DNA from: Euleptes europaea
Taxonomy: Eukaryota; Chordata; Lepidosauria; Squamata; Sphaerodactylidae
DNA: 64,000 bases
Assembly (NCBI RefSeq): GCF_029931775.1
Contig: NW_026612051.1
Span: 372,001 to 436,000, forward strand
Reading direction: 5' to 3'
Every line of letters begins with the position of its first letter. Position 1 is the first letter of the stretch. Positions 33,245 through 45,178 of this stretch are shown piece by piece. The notes under the pieces are model-generated. The model was not told the origin of the DNA. It ran no database searches and saw only the letters and a program-made list of their open reading frames with translations. The position numbers and the translations under genes are program-made.

Positions 33245-34975
33245 TTCCCAACATGAGTGCAACCCAACATGGCTTCTGTCAAGGTACGTCCTGTTTCACT
33301 AACCTTTTAGTTTTTTGAAAGTGTCAATAAGCATGTGGGACAGAGTGAGCCTGTGGACACTGTGTATTTGGATTTCCAAAAGGCTTCTGACAGTCCCCCA
33401 CCAAAGACTGCTAAGCAAACTTCATAGTCATGGGATAAGAGGACAAGTCCTCTTATGGATTGAGAGCTGGCTGAAAAATAGGAAGCAGAGAGTAGGAATC
33501 AATAGTCAGTTCTCACAATGGAGGGATGTGAGCAGTGGGGTCCCTCTGTAAGCTCTAGCCCTGCGGCAAACCCATAAACAGATTCCAGCAGACGGCAAGT
33601 CCACGAAAGCAGTTTTATTGATTAGACTCGACAGGTTACAGAAGCCATATTCAGAATGACACTAGTAAGGGGCTAAGGCAAGGCACATGGCATTTATGGA
33701 AAAGCAAAAGGAGATAACCAGTAACCCAGGCAACCCCCCTCCCAGAGGCAGGAAGGAGTACTTGGCAATTCCCACACTAAAGGAACCTATGAAGGACTCT
33801 AAGAAGTATAAACATGGGGCACGGACTGGCCTTGGAGAGAACTGCAAAACAACACCTGGGAGCACAACCATGAACTGTCTTCATGGTCTGCTCCTGACAC
33901 CCTCAGGGATCTGTGTGGAGACCAGTGCTTTTCAACCTGTCATCAATGACCTGGAGTTGGGGATGAATAGCGAAGTAGCCAAGTTTGCAGATGACACCAA
34001 ATTATTTAGGGTGGTTAAAACAAAATTGGACTGTGAAGAGTTCCAAAAAGATCTCTTTAAACTGGAGGAATGGGCATTAAAATGGCAAATGAGATTCAAT
34101 GTGAGCAAGTGTAAAGTGATGCATATTGGGGCAAAAATCCCAACTTCACATATACACTGATGGGATCTGTGCTGGCAGCAACAGACCAAGAAAGGGATCT
34201 TGGCGTGGTAGTGAATAGCTCGATGAAGATGTCAAACCAGTGTGTGGCTGCTGTGAAAAAAGGCAAAGTCCATGCTGGCAGTAATTAGATAAGGAATAGA
34301 GAATAAAACTGCTGCCAACATACTGCCCCTGTACAAATCTATGGTGAGACCACATACTGTGTACAGTTCTGGTCACCACACCTAAAAAGGGATATTGCAG
34401 AGCTTGAGACGGTACAGAAAAGAGCAGCCAAAATGATCAGGGGACTAAAGCAACTGCCCGATGAGGAGCGGTTAAAACGCTTAGGGCTGTTTAGCTTGGA
34501 AAGAAGGTAGTTATGGGGAGACATGATAGAGGGCTATAAAATTATGCATGGTATGGAGAGAGTGGGCAAGGAGAACCTTTTCTCCCTCTCGTAATATTAG
34601 AATGTGGGATCATCTGCTGAAGCTGGAGGGTGAGAGATTCAAAACAGATAAAAGGAATGCATAAATTGTGGAAATCCCTGCCCCAGGATGTGGTGATGGC
34701 TGCCAACTTGGAAGGCTTTAAGAGGGGAGTGGACATGTTCATAGAGGAGAGGGGTATTCGTGGCTACTAGTCAAAATGAATACTAGTCAGGATGCATACC
34801 TATTGTCTCCAGTTTCTGAGGTGCTGTGGAACGCAGGCAGGATGCTGCTCCAGCTGTCTTGTTTGTGAGCTTCCTAGAGGCCCCTGGTTGGCCTCTGTGT
34901 GAACAGACTGCTGGACTTGATGGGCCTTGGTCTGATCCAGCAGGGCTTTTCTTATCTTCTTATGTGCATATGCAC
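33245..34975 (+). mobile_element. L2/CR1-clade LINE, 5'-truncated, split by a solo LTR
   Basis: The + strand encodes RT pieces: DTVYLDFQKA (motif A), then LLWIESWLKNRKQRVGINSQ and, after the interruption, SEVAKFADDTKLF (catalytic FADD) with WQMRFNVSKCKVMHIG. It ends with the 3' UTR and the terminus gaacagactgctggacttga...cttatcttcttatg. The frame is broken in several places, so the copy is inactive. The interruption is the LTR at 33547-33899. Confidence 0.82.
33547..33899 (-). mobile_element. Solo LTR fossil inside the L2-clade LINE
   Basis: 353 bp running from tgtaagctct to ctcctgaca on the + strand (TG...CA ends). It is flanked by a perfect 5-bp duplication, ccctc, at 33542-33546 and 33900-33904. 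On the minus strand an aataaaa signal near 33620 sits where the R region of an LTR would place it, so the LTR reads on the minus strand. No internal region remains. Family not determined; younger than the LINE it interrupts. Confidence 0.8.
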
Positions 34976-35863
34976 ATTGTGACTGTATGTAAGCATTTAA
35001 TTCTCCATTCAGAACCAATTTGGGGGGAAAGGGGACAAAAGTCAGGGCTAACAAATGGATGTGTTAAGCATATTATTATGTCTTTGCTGTTAAAATCAAA
35101 ATAACGTAGGGATGCTTTGACTGAATTGTTCCCTTTTTGTTCTGAAATTCTGTCATAGCTGGCACAAGCTTCAGGTATGAAGTTCTTATGACCCTCATTC
35201 CAGTGATTCAGGTGCATTGCATTTAAAAAATGCCAATAGTTGTATAACATCGCTGTTTACTGTTGACAAGGCCTCATTCCCCCTCATAAAGTTTTCTTCT
35301 TATTTCTCTTTGTTTGCGGAACTGTGCGGTATAGTTTGATTTGCTTTCCTCTCTGGGAACCGATATCTGTTTCTTTGACTAAGAATGAGAGGCACAGATC
35401 CAAAGTCCAGATATGTTATATGGGACAAAACCAATACATTCAAAGAACATTTATTTGGGGAGGGGGACCTGAAGTTTGATCCAGTGGTGCATGAAGGGAA
35501 AGGAAGATATAATTTGCATAGTTCTATTTCTGCAGGCAGCAGCAAAATGGCTGCAGCAACACAGAGACAGCATTAATATGACTTTTAATGAAATACCTAT
35601 GTGTGGAGTGATGGAACATACAACTGGTGTTCTGTGTGATTTCATTTAATTTCGATTGGGGATTGCATCAGAAGAAATACCTTTCCCACACACAACCACT
35701 TGTACAAGCAGGGAGTAACTTCAGCACTTCCACTTGCAGAAGGGCTGTTGCACACACAGAGATCTTCCATTGGGATCCAACCCCTCATCCTTTCATTCAA
35801 GGCTCTCCCCTCTTAGTTTGACTCAGCTTCTTCGCCTAGCCTCCCTTTCTTGCGTGCCTAGGG
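34976..35863. other. Gene-free interval
   Basis: Non-coding DNA between the LINE 3' end and a MITE. No gene or repeat recognised. Confidence 0.4.
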
Positions 35864-36064
35864 TAGGATGGCCAACTCTGACAGGAACGTCCTGGAGATG
35901 TAAGGGCCCAGCCTGGGGAGGGCAGAGTTTGGAGAGGCTGGGTACCTCAGTGTGGCATAATGCCATAGAGTCCACCCTCCAAAGCAGCCACGGATCTCTG
36001 TAGCCTGGAGATCAGTTATCGTTCCGGGAGAAATCCAGCCCTCACCTGGAGGTTGGCAACCCTG
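35864..36064. mobile_element. hAT-type MITE, diverged copy
   Basis: Starts taggatggccaactctga and ends ggaggttggcaaccctg, with the shared interior (cctggagatcagttatc). The 8-bp flanks do not match, so the copy is old or its ends are altered. Confidence 0.7.
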
Positions 36065-36497
36065 GTACCATACCACACAGCCAATCACTATGGGCACCAA
36101 CACGGGAAACCTTACAAAGCTTTCCTCACTTGTCACTAGGACACAGATATCAAGTATTATTACTATTTCCCCCTCCTTTTCCCTAATTTTCTTTCTGTGC
36201 CCTTATTATTATAAGAAAAATAAAATAATTATATAAAAAAACCCTCACTTTTAAGCAACAGTTGAGATCCCCCCCCCTTTCTTTTCTTTTACATTTACAG
36301 GCAAAATAATAGCTCAATCCCAGAAGAGGCCTCAAAAATGAATATCTCAGTGAAGTCTCTGTACGTGTTTTTCTGCTTTGAAGACACACACCACAGCCAA
36401 ATAAAAATTATAAATTTTGGTCCTCAGACTATTCCAGTTCTCACTGAAATAATGACATTGGATTAAAAAGTAATTTTACCACATTTGTTGATTTTCC

Positions 36498-36744
36498 AAG
36501 CGTGACGAGGTGGTTAAGAGCGGCGGACTCTAATCAGGTGAACTGGGTTTGTTTTCCCGCTCCTTCTCATGAAGCCTAATGGGTGACCTTGGGCTAGTCA
36601 CGGTTCTCTCTGAACTCTCTCAGCCCCACCTGCCTCACAAAATGTCTTTTGTGGGGAGGGGAGGGAAAGGAGATTGTAAGCCGCTTTGAGACTCCTCAAA
36701 GGTAGAGAAAAGTGGGGTATAAAAACCAACTCTTCTTCTCTCTG
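36498..36744 (+). mobile_element. tRNA-derived SINE
   Basis: gacgaggtggttaagagcgg head (box A-like), cctaatgggtgaccttgggc body and aaaccaactcttcttctc tail, the same family as at 2176. The duplicated head segment of that copy is absent. Confidence 0.75.
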
Positions 36745-37253
36745 AACTTCTCCCCTCAAGAGTTTTGGAGTTAAATTTAAGTGAGATGCTTTAGCTATTG
36801 GCGAATTCTTGCTCTCTACCCACTAAAAATCTACCCATAGCTAAAAAAATAGACGTACACTTCTAAAGTGAGCTCCGACTCATGAAAGCACAGGCTGAAA
36901 TAAATGGTTGGCCTTTAAAATATATATTCCTGCTCCTGTTCAGAAAGTCAAGTGCCTATGTGCCAAAGCACGTGAACAAATAAAAAACACCAAAAAAGGT
37001 CCCGAATTATTAATTTTTTTAAAAAAAATCCAGGTAAAGCTATACCAATGCTTTTTAACAATGCTTCTTAACTTTGTATCTGCTAAGATGCTCCAAGATG
37101 ACACGTAGGAATCCTGCAGTGACCACTGTAGTAAATCTTAAAAGAATCATGATCTAACAAAAATAATCTAAATTTTAATTGCAGCAGTCCAAGCCTTCAA
37201 TGAAATAAAGCTACATCCTGCTTCCAAAAGCAAGTTGGAATAAATATTGGAGC
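36745..37253. other. Gene-free interval
   Basis: AT-rich non-coding DNA. gtgagctccgactcatgaaa near 36870 belongs to an unclassified dispersed repeat also seen at 61.6 kb. Confidence 0.4.
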
Positions 37254-37456
37254 TAGGGTTGCCAGCTCCGGGTTGGGAAATACCTGGAGATTTTTGGGGT
37301 GGCGCCTGAGGAGGGCGGGGTTTGGAAAGGGACTTCAATAATGCCATAGAGTCCAATTGCCAAAGCGGCCATTTTCTCCAGGGGAATTGATTTCTATCGC
37401 CTGGAGATAAGTTGTAATAGCAGGTCTCCAGCTACTACCTGGAGGTTGACAACCCA
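37254..37456. mobile_element. hAT-type MITE
   Basis: Starts tagggttgccagctccggg and ends ggaggttgacaaccca. The interior is close to the copy at 18120. Flanking octamers only partly match. Confidence 0.75.
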
Positions 37457-38349
37457 ATTTGGTGCAGGCAGGAGGGAAAGGAGGGAGGGAGGGAGAGGAA
37501 GTCTGGAGATAGCAGGCTCACTCTGCTTGACAACCCTGCTTAAACTTATGGCCAGAGGCAATTGCCTCCTGAATTCCAAAAGCATGGGGTGGAAGGAAGG
37601 AGTAGATATTTAGTGATAAGGCAAAGGCAGTCTGCATTTTCACAGGGGTGTCTGCTACTAAAAACACCCCTGGTGAGGTCTTTGTACAAAATAAATGAGG
37701 AGGGAGCAGAATAGGCATGGAGAGTTTACATATAAACAAGAGGAAAATGAGGAAACATAACCCATTTTTGAGAAGTCAAGTGCACAGGTGAATTTTATTG
37801 GGGAGCAGAACGTGGTTTGCTGATGGAATCACTGTTTAACTTCTAAAGAGAAGGGAGCTGGAGGTTTTCGCCTGTGTGGGAGATACTTTCTAAACCCCGC
37901 ATCTTAATTCTAAGTGTTTGGAGGGTTAAGAGCCTGCAGCTGTCCAGTGTGCAATAAGTGAGGGACACTCCAAAGGAAAAGTAAATGTAATTGTTCCTTG
38001 ACAAACACAGCATTCCCCTGGCTTCCTTTAAGGATCTCCAACTCTTATTGACTGTAGTAGCTCCTCCCTTCTAGCCAGCAGGGATTCCATGCAAACTCCC
38101 ATCTTCAATATTCCTTATTATAAGGATGTATCTCTAAATTACAAAGAACCATAGCCCAATGAGGAGGGGAAACAACTCTGCATATGCTCAGAGATACTTT
38201 CCTTATTATTCTTTGTTTTTCCTGTTTATGAATCTGAGCCACAAATGCATTGACTGAGGTTAGGCTGACCATAATGCTGGATGAAAGCCAGCATCTGTCA
38301 ATGCATCTGTGGCTTCAGCAGCTGCAGACTACAACACTGCCATCTATAA
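37457..38349. other. Gene-free interval
   Basis: Non-coding DNA with no recognised gene or repeat family. Confidence 0.4.
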
Positions 38350-38445
38350 ATGGTCTGTATCTGGTTGGCCACTGTGTGAACAGACTGCTGGACTTGATGG
38401 GCCTTGGTCCGGTCCAGCAGGGCCTTTTTTATGTTCTTATCATAT
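38350..38445 (+). mobile_element. L2/CR1-clade LINE 3' end (short)
   Basis: ggttggccactgtgtgaaca, gactgctggacttgatgggc and the terminal tttatgttcttat. About 95 bp of 3' terminus only. Confidence 0.75.
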
Positions 38446-38599
38446 AGTATGTTTGTATGTACGGCAGTGTGTGTGTGTGTTAAGTGCCGTCAAGTCGCTT
38501 CCGACTCATGGCGACCCTATGAATGAAAGTCCTCCAAAATGTCCTATCTTTGACATGTACGGCAGAGGCTAGGTGAAAGTAGGAATTTCGTGGTCCACC

Positions 38600-38790
38600 T
38601 TTCTGTCTCTTATGAGCCACTTAAAGCATTTTCCACAAAACTGTTTCTGTACATTTGTTCCATAATCCCCACAAAAATCTTATGTAGAAGGCCCATCTTA
38701 TTACCACAGGAAGGGACTGAGAGAATATTAACTTGCCCAAGGCTGCACATGGCACACATCATATTAACAACCAACCGGGAATTGTGGGAT
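38600..38790 (+). mobile_element. Possible MIR-like SINE relic
   Basis: catcttattaccacaggaag then gggactgag...ttaacttgcccaaggctgca resembles the conserved MIR core and tail region. Heavily diverged. Confidence 0.35.
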
Positions 38791-38821
38791 GTCAGGTTTT
38801 CATCAGCACATGCCCAAGGGA

Positions 38822-39033
38822 GCCTTGACCTGGATAGCCCCAGGCTAGCCCGATCTTGTCAGATCTCGCAAGCTAAGCATGGTCTGCCATGGCAAGTATT
38901 TGGATGGGAGACCTCCAAGGAATACCAGAGTTGTGAATACCAGGCAATGGCAAACCACCTCTGAACGTCTCTTGCCTTGAAAACCCCAGCAAGGGTCGCC
39001 ATAAGTCATCTGTGACTTGATGTAAAAAAAAAA
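38822..39033 (+). mobile_element. 5S rRNA-derived SINE with poly-A and 12-bp duplication
   Basis: The head matches 5S rRNA: agcccgatcttgtcagatct, cgcaagctaagcatggtct and atttggatgggagacctcca correspond to the 5S internal control region. The body is caggcaatggcaaaccacct and the tail is poly-A. A perfect direct repeat, atgcccaaggga, lies at 38810-38821 and 39034-39045. The copy is diverged from real 5S RNA and is not a 5S gene. Confidence 0.88.
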
Positions 39034-39184
39034 ATGCCCAAGGGAAGGTTTATAACATGTATTTCAGGCAGGTTTATAACATGTCTGCTGCCTGCCACAC
39101 TCTAGAACAGCAAATCCTGGTGGAATCCTGTGATGGCTTTATACATTCAGACAAGAGGGGACTGAAGCAAAGATCTGATTTTTG

Positions 39185-39482
39185 CACAGATCTTGCTGCC
39201 AACTTGGAAGGCTTTAGAAGGGGAGTGGACACGTTCATGGCGGAAAGGGGTATTCACGGCTACTAGTTAAAATGGATACTAGTCATGATGCATACCTATT
39301 CTCTCCAGGATCAGAGCAGCATGCCTATCATCTTAGGTGCTGTGGAACACAGGCAAGACAATGCTGCTGCAATCGTCTTGTTGTGGGCTTCCTAGAGGCA
39401 CCTGGTTGGCCACTGTGTGAACTGACTGCTGGACTTGATGGGCCTTGGTCTGATCCAGCATGGCCTTTCTTCTGTTCTTATC
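39185..39482 (+). mobile_element. L2/CR1-clade LINE 3' end
   Basis: gctgccaacttggaaggctt (end of ORF2), ggtattcacggctactagtt and the 3' terminus gaactgactgctggacttga...tctgttcttat. The same 3' UTR as at 34.7-34.97 and 61.7-62.0 kb. Confidence 0.82.
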
Positions 39483-40558
39483 TTTAATTCACACTCCCTT
39501 CTTGCTCACGATTTCCCACCTCTCACTCTCAAGCCTCAAAGCCTGGCTGATTAGGCTTCCTCCCCCTCAGATCTTAATTATATTAATGCTGTTATTCTGT
39601 GATCTATGGGCTATACCCAGGGCCACCTGGATTGCACCCATTTTATCAAGACATCATCTTCCTGCTGACTCTTGGGTGGTCCCATTTCTGTTGTGTGATG
39701 TTGACCCAGAAATAACCAAATGTGTCGCGAAATATCTGGTAACAGTAGTTTCTTTAAAGGCACAACAAGGTTAAACTAGCGATATTATTATTATTGTAGT
39801 TACTGTCATGCTTGTAAAGTAACTCAATTTTTGGTTATTGGGATTTTAATTTTAATGTCTTTCAAGCATTTTAAGAATTTAAAGTCACTTCTGTTGTACA
39901 TTTTAGTAATTTATAATGTTAAAAGTATTTTATCCCATGCACGTTGTGCTCAAGACCTCTGGTCAGATGAGCCTGAAATAAAAGGAAATGAATTATATTA
40001 ATGCTTTCCCAGTTTCTAGTTCCAATTGGCTGGTTTTAGCACACACACAGTGGTTGCCTAATTTTGCATCAAACTGCTGGAACGAAGATATAAGGAAGCG
40101 GATTCCTTGATCCAAAAGCTCCCTGTACTTTGTGAACTAGCCCTTTCCCTGACATGCTAGTTTTCGTTTGCAGGGATTTGTATATGGAGGAGTATCTAAT
40201 TGTGTTACTCTCTACCTACAGTCTGAACTCATGCATAGGTTGGCCAGCTCAATGAGAAATGCAGGATTTTCTATGAACTGTTAAGCTGAATGAATACCAA
40301 AACTGAAGTCTGATTGTTACAGTCTAAAATCTATGTTCAGACTGCCTTGGGGACCCTGATTTGGGTGAAAAGGCAGCTCAGAAATGTTTTAAATAAAATA
40401 AACAAAATACCGGTACCTTCTAAGGTAAGAGTGGAGTGGCTGAAGATTACCTCTCCCTTCCCAAAACTCTTGCTCCCTCCTCCTCCTCTGAATGCTATGG
40501 ATGACAGGATCTGCCCTCCCGGAGCTCCCAAGGACAGAGAAGCTATTTCTATGTGGCC
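39483..40558. other. Gene-free interval
   Basis: Non-coding DNA. No gene or clear repeat. Confidence 0.4.
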
Positions 40559-40761
40559 TAGGGTTGCCACCTCCAAGTTGGGAAATTCCTGGAAATTTTA
40601 GGGGTGGGGTTTGGGGAAGGGAGGGACCTCTGTAGGGTCTACTGACACAGAGTCCACCCTCCAAAGCAGCCATTTTCTCCAGGGGAACTGAGCTCTGACG
40701 TCTGGAGAACAGTCGAAATTCCAAGAGATCTCCAGGCCCCACCTGGAGGCTGGCAACCTTA
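40559..40761. mobile_element. hAT-type MITE
   Basis: Starts tagggttgccacctccaag and ends ggaggctggcaacctta. Flanks atgtggcc and aagtggcc (7 of 8 identical) form the 8-bp duplication. Confidence 0.82.
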
Positions 40762-40769
40762 AAGTGGCC

Positions 40770-41588
40770 CCATCTCTTGGTGACCTCCGGTGCCTTGGGA
40801 GGACTATTTAGGCAAAGCATGCATGCCCTAGTCTGAAACAACTCGTAGGACTTGCTGTTTTTATTTCCAAGGTCTGTCTGCTATATGGATTTTTAAGATG
40901 CATTTGCTGTTTCAAATTGTCTGCTGTTTTGGCTAGTGCAATGTAGAAGTTTTTAAAAAGGCTGCTTATTGCCGTCTTTTAAGAACCATCTTCTGCTCCA
41001 ATAAGTGATACTGCAGTGTTTTCTTTTTAAATATGGGGGGGGGGTGCCAGTACTCATATACACATGTTTGCACTGATTTCTACCAATTCCCCCCTCAGGA
41101 CTTAGAAGAGCCACCCAAATGTTGCTGGTACTCAATAACGGTGAGTACCATCGGGGGGGGGGGGGAATCCTGTGAAAGTGGAATTATAAGACTTGGGTTT
41201 GTTTTGTTGTTGTTTTTCATCTCGGCTCTTCTCTGCTGGTTAACAGAATGCATTTTGTGTAGCCAAATGGCCTCCAAAGGCTTCTTCTTCTACTCTGGGG
41301 AATGCAGAATCTACTAATTTGACCCAGTTCTGCAACTACAAGACTGTAATGAGTAGCTACATTCCACTTCTAACACAGACACACACATTTTTTGCTTCCA
41401 TCAACAGACTATGAATTAGATGTTCTTTTTCTGGGTAGTCTATACTCTAAGCTCCCTATTTTTTAAGGTACTTCTTTACATTAACAGCTATCTGCCTACG
41501 CCAAATCTCCATGGAAGACAGAGAAGTGCTAAGAATCTCATTTGTTAATGTAACTGGTGGTTAGGCAAGCATCTCCCAATCTTCTCCT
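40770..41588. other. Gene-free interval
   Basis: Non-coding. Two runs of G (41034-41044 and 41153-41164) are present. Nothing else recognised. Confidence 0.4.
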
Positions 41589-41772
41589 CATAGAAGAAGA
41601 GTTGGTTTTTATACCCCAATTTCCTCTACCTTAAGGAGTCTCAAACTGGCTTGCAATCACCTTCCCTTCCTCTCCCCACAACAGACACCTTGTGAGGTAG
41701 GTGGGGCTGAGAGAGTTCTGAGAGAACTGTGACTAGCCCAAGGTCACCCAGCAGGCTTCATGAGTAGGAGCA
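41589..41772 (-). mobile_element. tRNA-derived SINE, 5'-truncated
   Basis: The + strand begins agaagaagagttggttttta and passes ctgtgactagcccaaggtca. It stops before the tRNA-like head. Confidence 0.75.
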
Positions 41773-43790
41773 CGCTGGCTCTCATATTTTGGCAAGTGTG
41801 CGCCAAGTTATGTGGGTGCGCAATGACCACCATAACATTAATTTCAGAAAAGGAAAAAATTAACTTTACTGGTCTTTGCAGTCATTGCTTACAGAAAGGA
41901 ACGAGGTGTGAATTGGATAATTTGAAGTTTCTTTCAGCAGGGGTGGATTTTAATATTACATTGGCAGTTGCCAAGTTTTCCCCAAATTGATTAAGATTAA
42001 AATTATTAGTTCTTGATTGTTTGTGTGTGTGTGTGTGGTTTTAGTCTGTTTAGTCTTAGTCTTAGTGTGGCACTGTTCAGAGCTGAATTGACTGTATGAG
42101 CAGTATCATTAAAGTATTAAGAGGATGATTAAGAATAATCTTAAAGCACCAGGTTTCTATTTCAGGCCAGGTTGAAGCCTCTCTCTTTCCTAGCCATTCT
42201 TGGGCATCTTCGTTCAAATGTTTCATCTTCCTGAAACTTTTCCCAGTGCAAACCAAGTCTTCCTCTGTCAACACCAAGTTCTTTTCTCCACAAAATTAAA
42301 AAAGAAATCTTAAGTCTTTCAAAAAATGGGCAGATTTCTTCCTTCGTATCTGATGGGAAACAATTACTGAGACTTACAGTTGAGCCTGGAGTTCTGTTGC
42401 CCATCTCACATCAGCCATATGGAAAGCCACTTTTCACACCTAGGTTAGTTAGAAAAACTTGCCTGGCAACCTTTTGCCTACCCATGAAGGTAGTTTTGGC
42501 TTATCTGTGAGCATCAATTGAGTGCACATTAAACATTTACCTTGCAAAATTGTAATCTTTACATAAACCTTTGTAGGTACCTTTTCATTTTACCACCACT
42601 TGGAAAAGTTTTGAGCCCATCACACCTTTCCAAAGGGACACTTTTCCTTGGCTGATGTCTTGCTACTTCCAATTATTATTTACCTCTTAGTGAACATTCC
42701 ATTTCAGATTAAATTAGGTGCTGGTTTTATTTCTTTCACGGAAATCTTTATCTACTGATGCCAACTAAAGTCCTTTATTGGAAAAATTCCAGGGCCCTCA
42801 AGAAACAGCCTCATTTGATCATAACTTTGGGGGTATGCAGTGTTTAGTGAACTAGCCACAAAGTTAGTACTGCCTATATTAGAAACTAAAATAACTATTA
42901 GTGGGATTAATTCTAAATTGGTGGAAATACAGGCAACTCTTCTCACTATCTCACATCTCCAAAAGCAGATGTATGTATTTCTGTTGCAAGAAAAGGTGGA
43001 TAAATCTACTTCAAGATATTTTCCGAATCCAGTTTAAGATATTTGCTTTGTAATGAGGAGTGATCTATAATATATCTTCAGTCTGATAATGATGGGGGAG
43101 GCATGTGACTTCTCAGAGATTCCTTTGCTTTTCAGCATTTACATTACCCAAAAGATATACTGTGTGATGCAGATCCAAATCCCAAGTTAAAAGCCCATCT
43201 GAAATGCCAGATAGGTCAATGTATTAAATTAAGAGGGTTTACTGATGTAAATATACTTCCAACCTTAAGATCAAATAAGTCCTACTTTTGCTTCAGATGA
43301 ACTTTCTTCAATTATATAGGGATATAAATATCTGTTATTAAAGCAAAATGTGCAGGTTACTCACATGTTTCACAATACAGCTATTACCCTTTCGTTTGGT
43401 GTGGGGTATCTCGTAAAGGTTAGTAACCAAGTTGATGCCAAGACCCATTCTAAAATTCAAATTCAAATACCTTTATTGGCATAGTAAGACCCATTCTAAT
43501 GCCGACTCCATAAAATAAAGATAGTGAGAAGAATATGCAAGACCAGATAACTGAGCTGAAGAAGAGGTAGTAGTAATAGTAGCAAATTATGTGGTAGTCT
43601 CCTCTCTGTTGATCACTCTTAGAGAAGGATAGGCCAAATGGCTATTGACTTGGCCCCTTCTCGAGATTTGGTTGATCTGACCACTAAACCTATATCCTCT
43701 CAACAGGTTACATCTCAAGTTGATGTTATTTTTTATCTTCCCCTCTTACTTTTGTACTCTATAATAGGTAATTCTAATTATCTCTACCTT
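41773..43790. other. Gene-free interval, perhaps containing old L1 pieces
   Basis: Peptides such as TKLVLPILETKITISGINSK (+ strand, ~42850) have a heptad-like pattern reminiscent of an L1 ORF1 coiled coil, but resemblance is too weak to assign. No host gene is supported. Confidence 0.3.
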
Positions 43791-44395
43791 CTGCATGACA
43801 GCCCTTCAGACAGTGATTATGTCTCTGCTTCTCTTCTCCAAGCTAAACATGCCTGTTGCTTTCATTATTTCCTCACAGGGCTTGGTTTCCAGACCCGTCA
43901 CCATCCTGGTCACACTCCTGGATGCACTCTAGTTTATCAATGTCCTTCTTCAAACATGGAGGCCAGAACTGGACACAGTAGTCCAGATGAGGCCTGACCA
44001 GCGCAGAATAATTGTGGAACTCTTATTTTCTGTGTTCTGGAGGCTGCTGCTTCCGTTAAATCAGCCCAAGTTTGCATTAGCTTTGATAGCTGCCACATCA
44101 CACTGCTGGATCATGTTCAGCTTGTGGTCAAATAAAACATCTAGATCCTTTTTATAGGTGCTTCTGCCAAGCCAAGTTTTCCCCATCCTATAGTCAAGAC
44201 TTTGCTGGGTTGTTGTTGGTTGTTTTTATTCCTACGGGCAACACTTACCTTTATCCCTACTGAAATTCATTCCGTTCATCTTGGCCCCATGTTCCAGCTG
44301 AAATTCATTCTGTTGATCCTGGGCCCCATGTGCCAGCTGTTAAGATCATTTTGAATCCTGACCCTCTCTTGAACACATGACACTTCCTTATATTA
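43791..44395 (-). mobile_element. CR1-type LINE fragment
   Basis: gggcttggtttccagacccg, gaactggacacagtagtcca and gatgaggcctgaccagcgca align with the CR1 copies at 10.1 and 33.1 kb. It then runs further upstream into the ORF2 region (tgccacatcacactgctgga). Old and diverged. Confidence 0.65.
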
Positions 44396-44429
44396 AATCA
44401 CACCTTTGGTCTACTCAGTCTGGCAGCAG

Positions 44430-44675
44430 AAATTTAAATACCCAGGTGCAGACTCATTCTATCTCATTTTCATCCCACATTTCCTGTAAGGATCTCAAGA
44501 TAGCATAAATGGTTCTTCCTACTCCAGCTTATCCCCACAACAACCCTGTGAGGCAGGTTAGTTTGAGAGAGTGTTCCTGGTTCAAGGGTACCCACAGTGT
44601 GTCGAGTTTCATGAATGAGGATTTGAACCTGGGTCTTCAAAATCCTAGTTCAACACTCTTTACTATATCACTCTG
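44430..44675 (-). mobile_element. SINE-like repeat (tRNA-type end), diverged
   Basis: atccccacaacaaccctgtg aggcaggtt and, at the far end, atttgaacctgggtcttcaa followed by ctctttactatatcactctg. This is the arrangement of a tRNA-headed SINE read on the minus strand. Family name not certain. Confidence 0.5.
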
Positions 44676-44934
44676 AATCCCCATTAGTTATGCCAACATC
44701 ATAATGAAAACTCTGGGACAGATTTCCACTTCCAAAGCCATCTGCTGAATTATGTGGAAAATGTTCTAAGTAGGAACATTATCATAGTTGAGGTATATTT
44801 TCCACTGCATATTTTTGGTAATTGTGAATTTAACTATTTGTTTCCGACTTTACTTTTGTATTAAGTACATTACGAGTGCACCGTCTTTCAGCAGCTAGTT
44901 CAATTTGCTTGTCCAAAATCTACATTCACATAGT

Positions 44935-45065
44935 GGACGTGGTGGTGGAAAGTGACGTCAAGTTGCAGCCGACTTATGGCGACCGCATAGGGTTTTCAAG
45001 TCAAGAGACATTCACAGGTGGTTTGCCATTGCTTGCCTGTGTGTATTCTGATCAAAACTTCCATC
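44935..45065 (-). mobile_element. 5S-type SINE, 3' part
   Basis: gtcaagttgcagccgactta tggcgaccg and gggttttcaagtcaagagac are the reverse complement of the tail of the SINE at 38822. The 5S-like head is missing. Confidence 0.55.
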
Positions 45066-45178
45066 CATAGCCACTTCTCTGATGGCCAGGAGTTCTGGTT
45101 CTGCTCTCCCGGAGACCCATCATGTGGTTCTACAAGGAGGTGCCAAGGTGCAAAGAATGAGAAGTGGTATAGTCAGTT

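Noticed and set aside
38822-39033. 5S rRNA gene
   Set aside because: Only the internal control region resembles 5S. A SINE body, poly-A tail and target duplication follow, and other copies share this structure.
42840-43037. Possible L1 ORF1 coiled-coil piece
   Set aside because: The heptad-like pattern is suggestive, but there is no second motif, poly-A tail or target duplication to support it.
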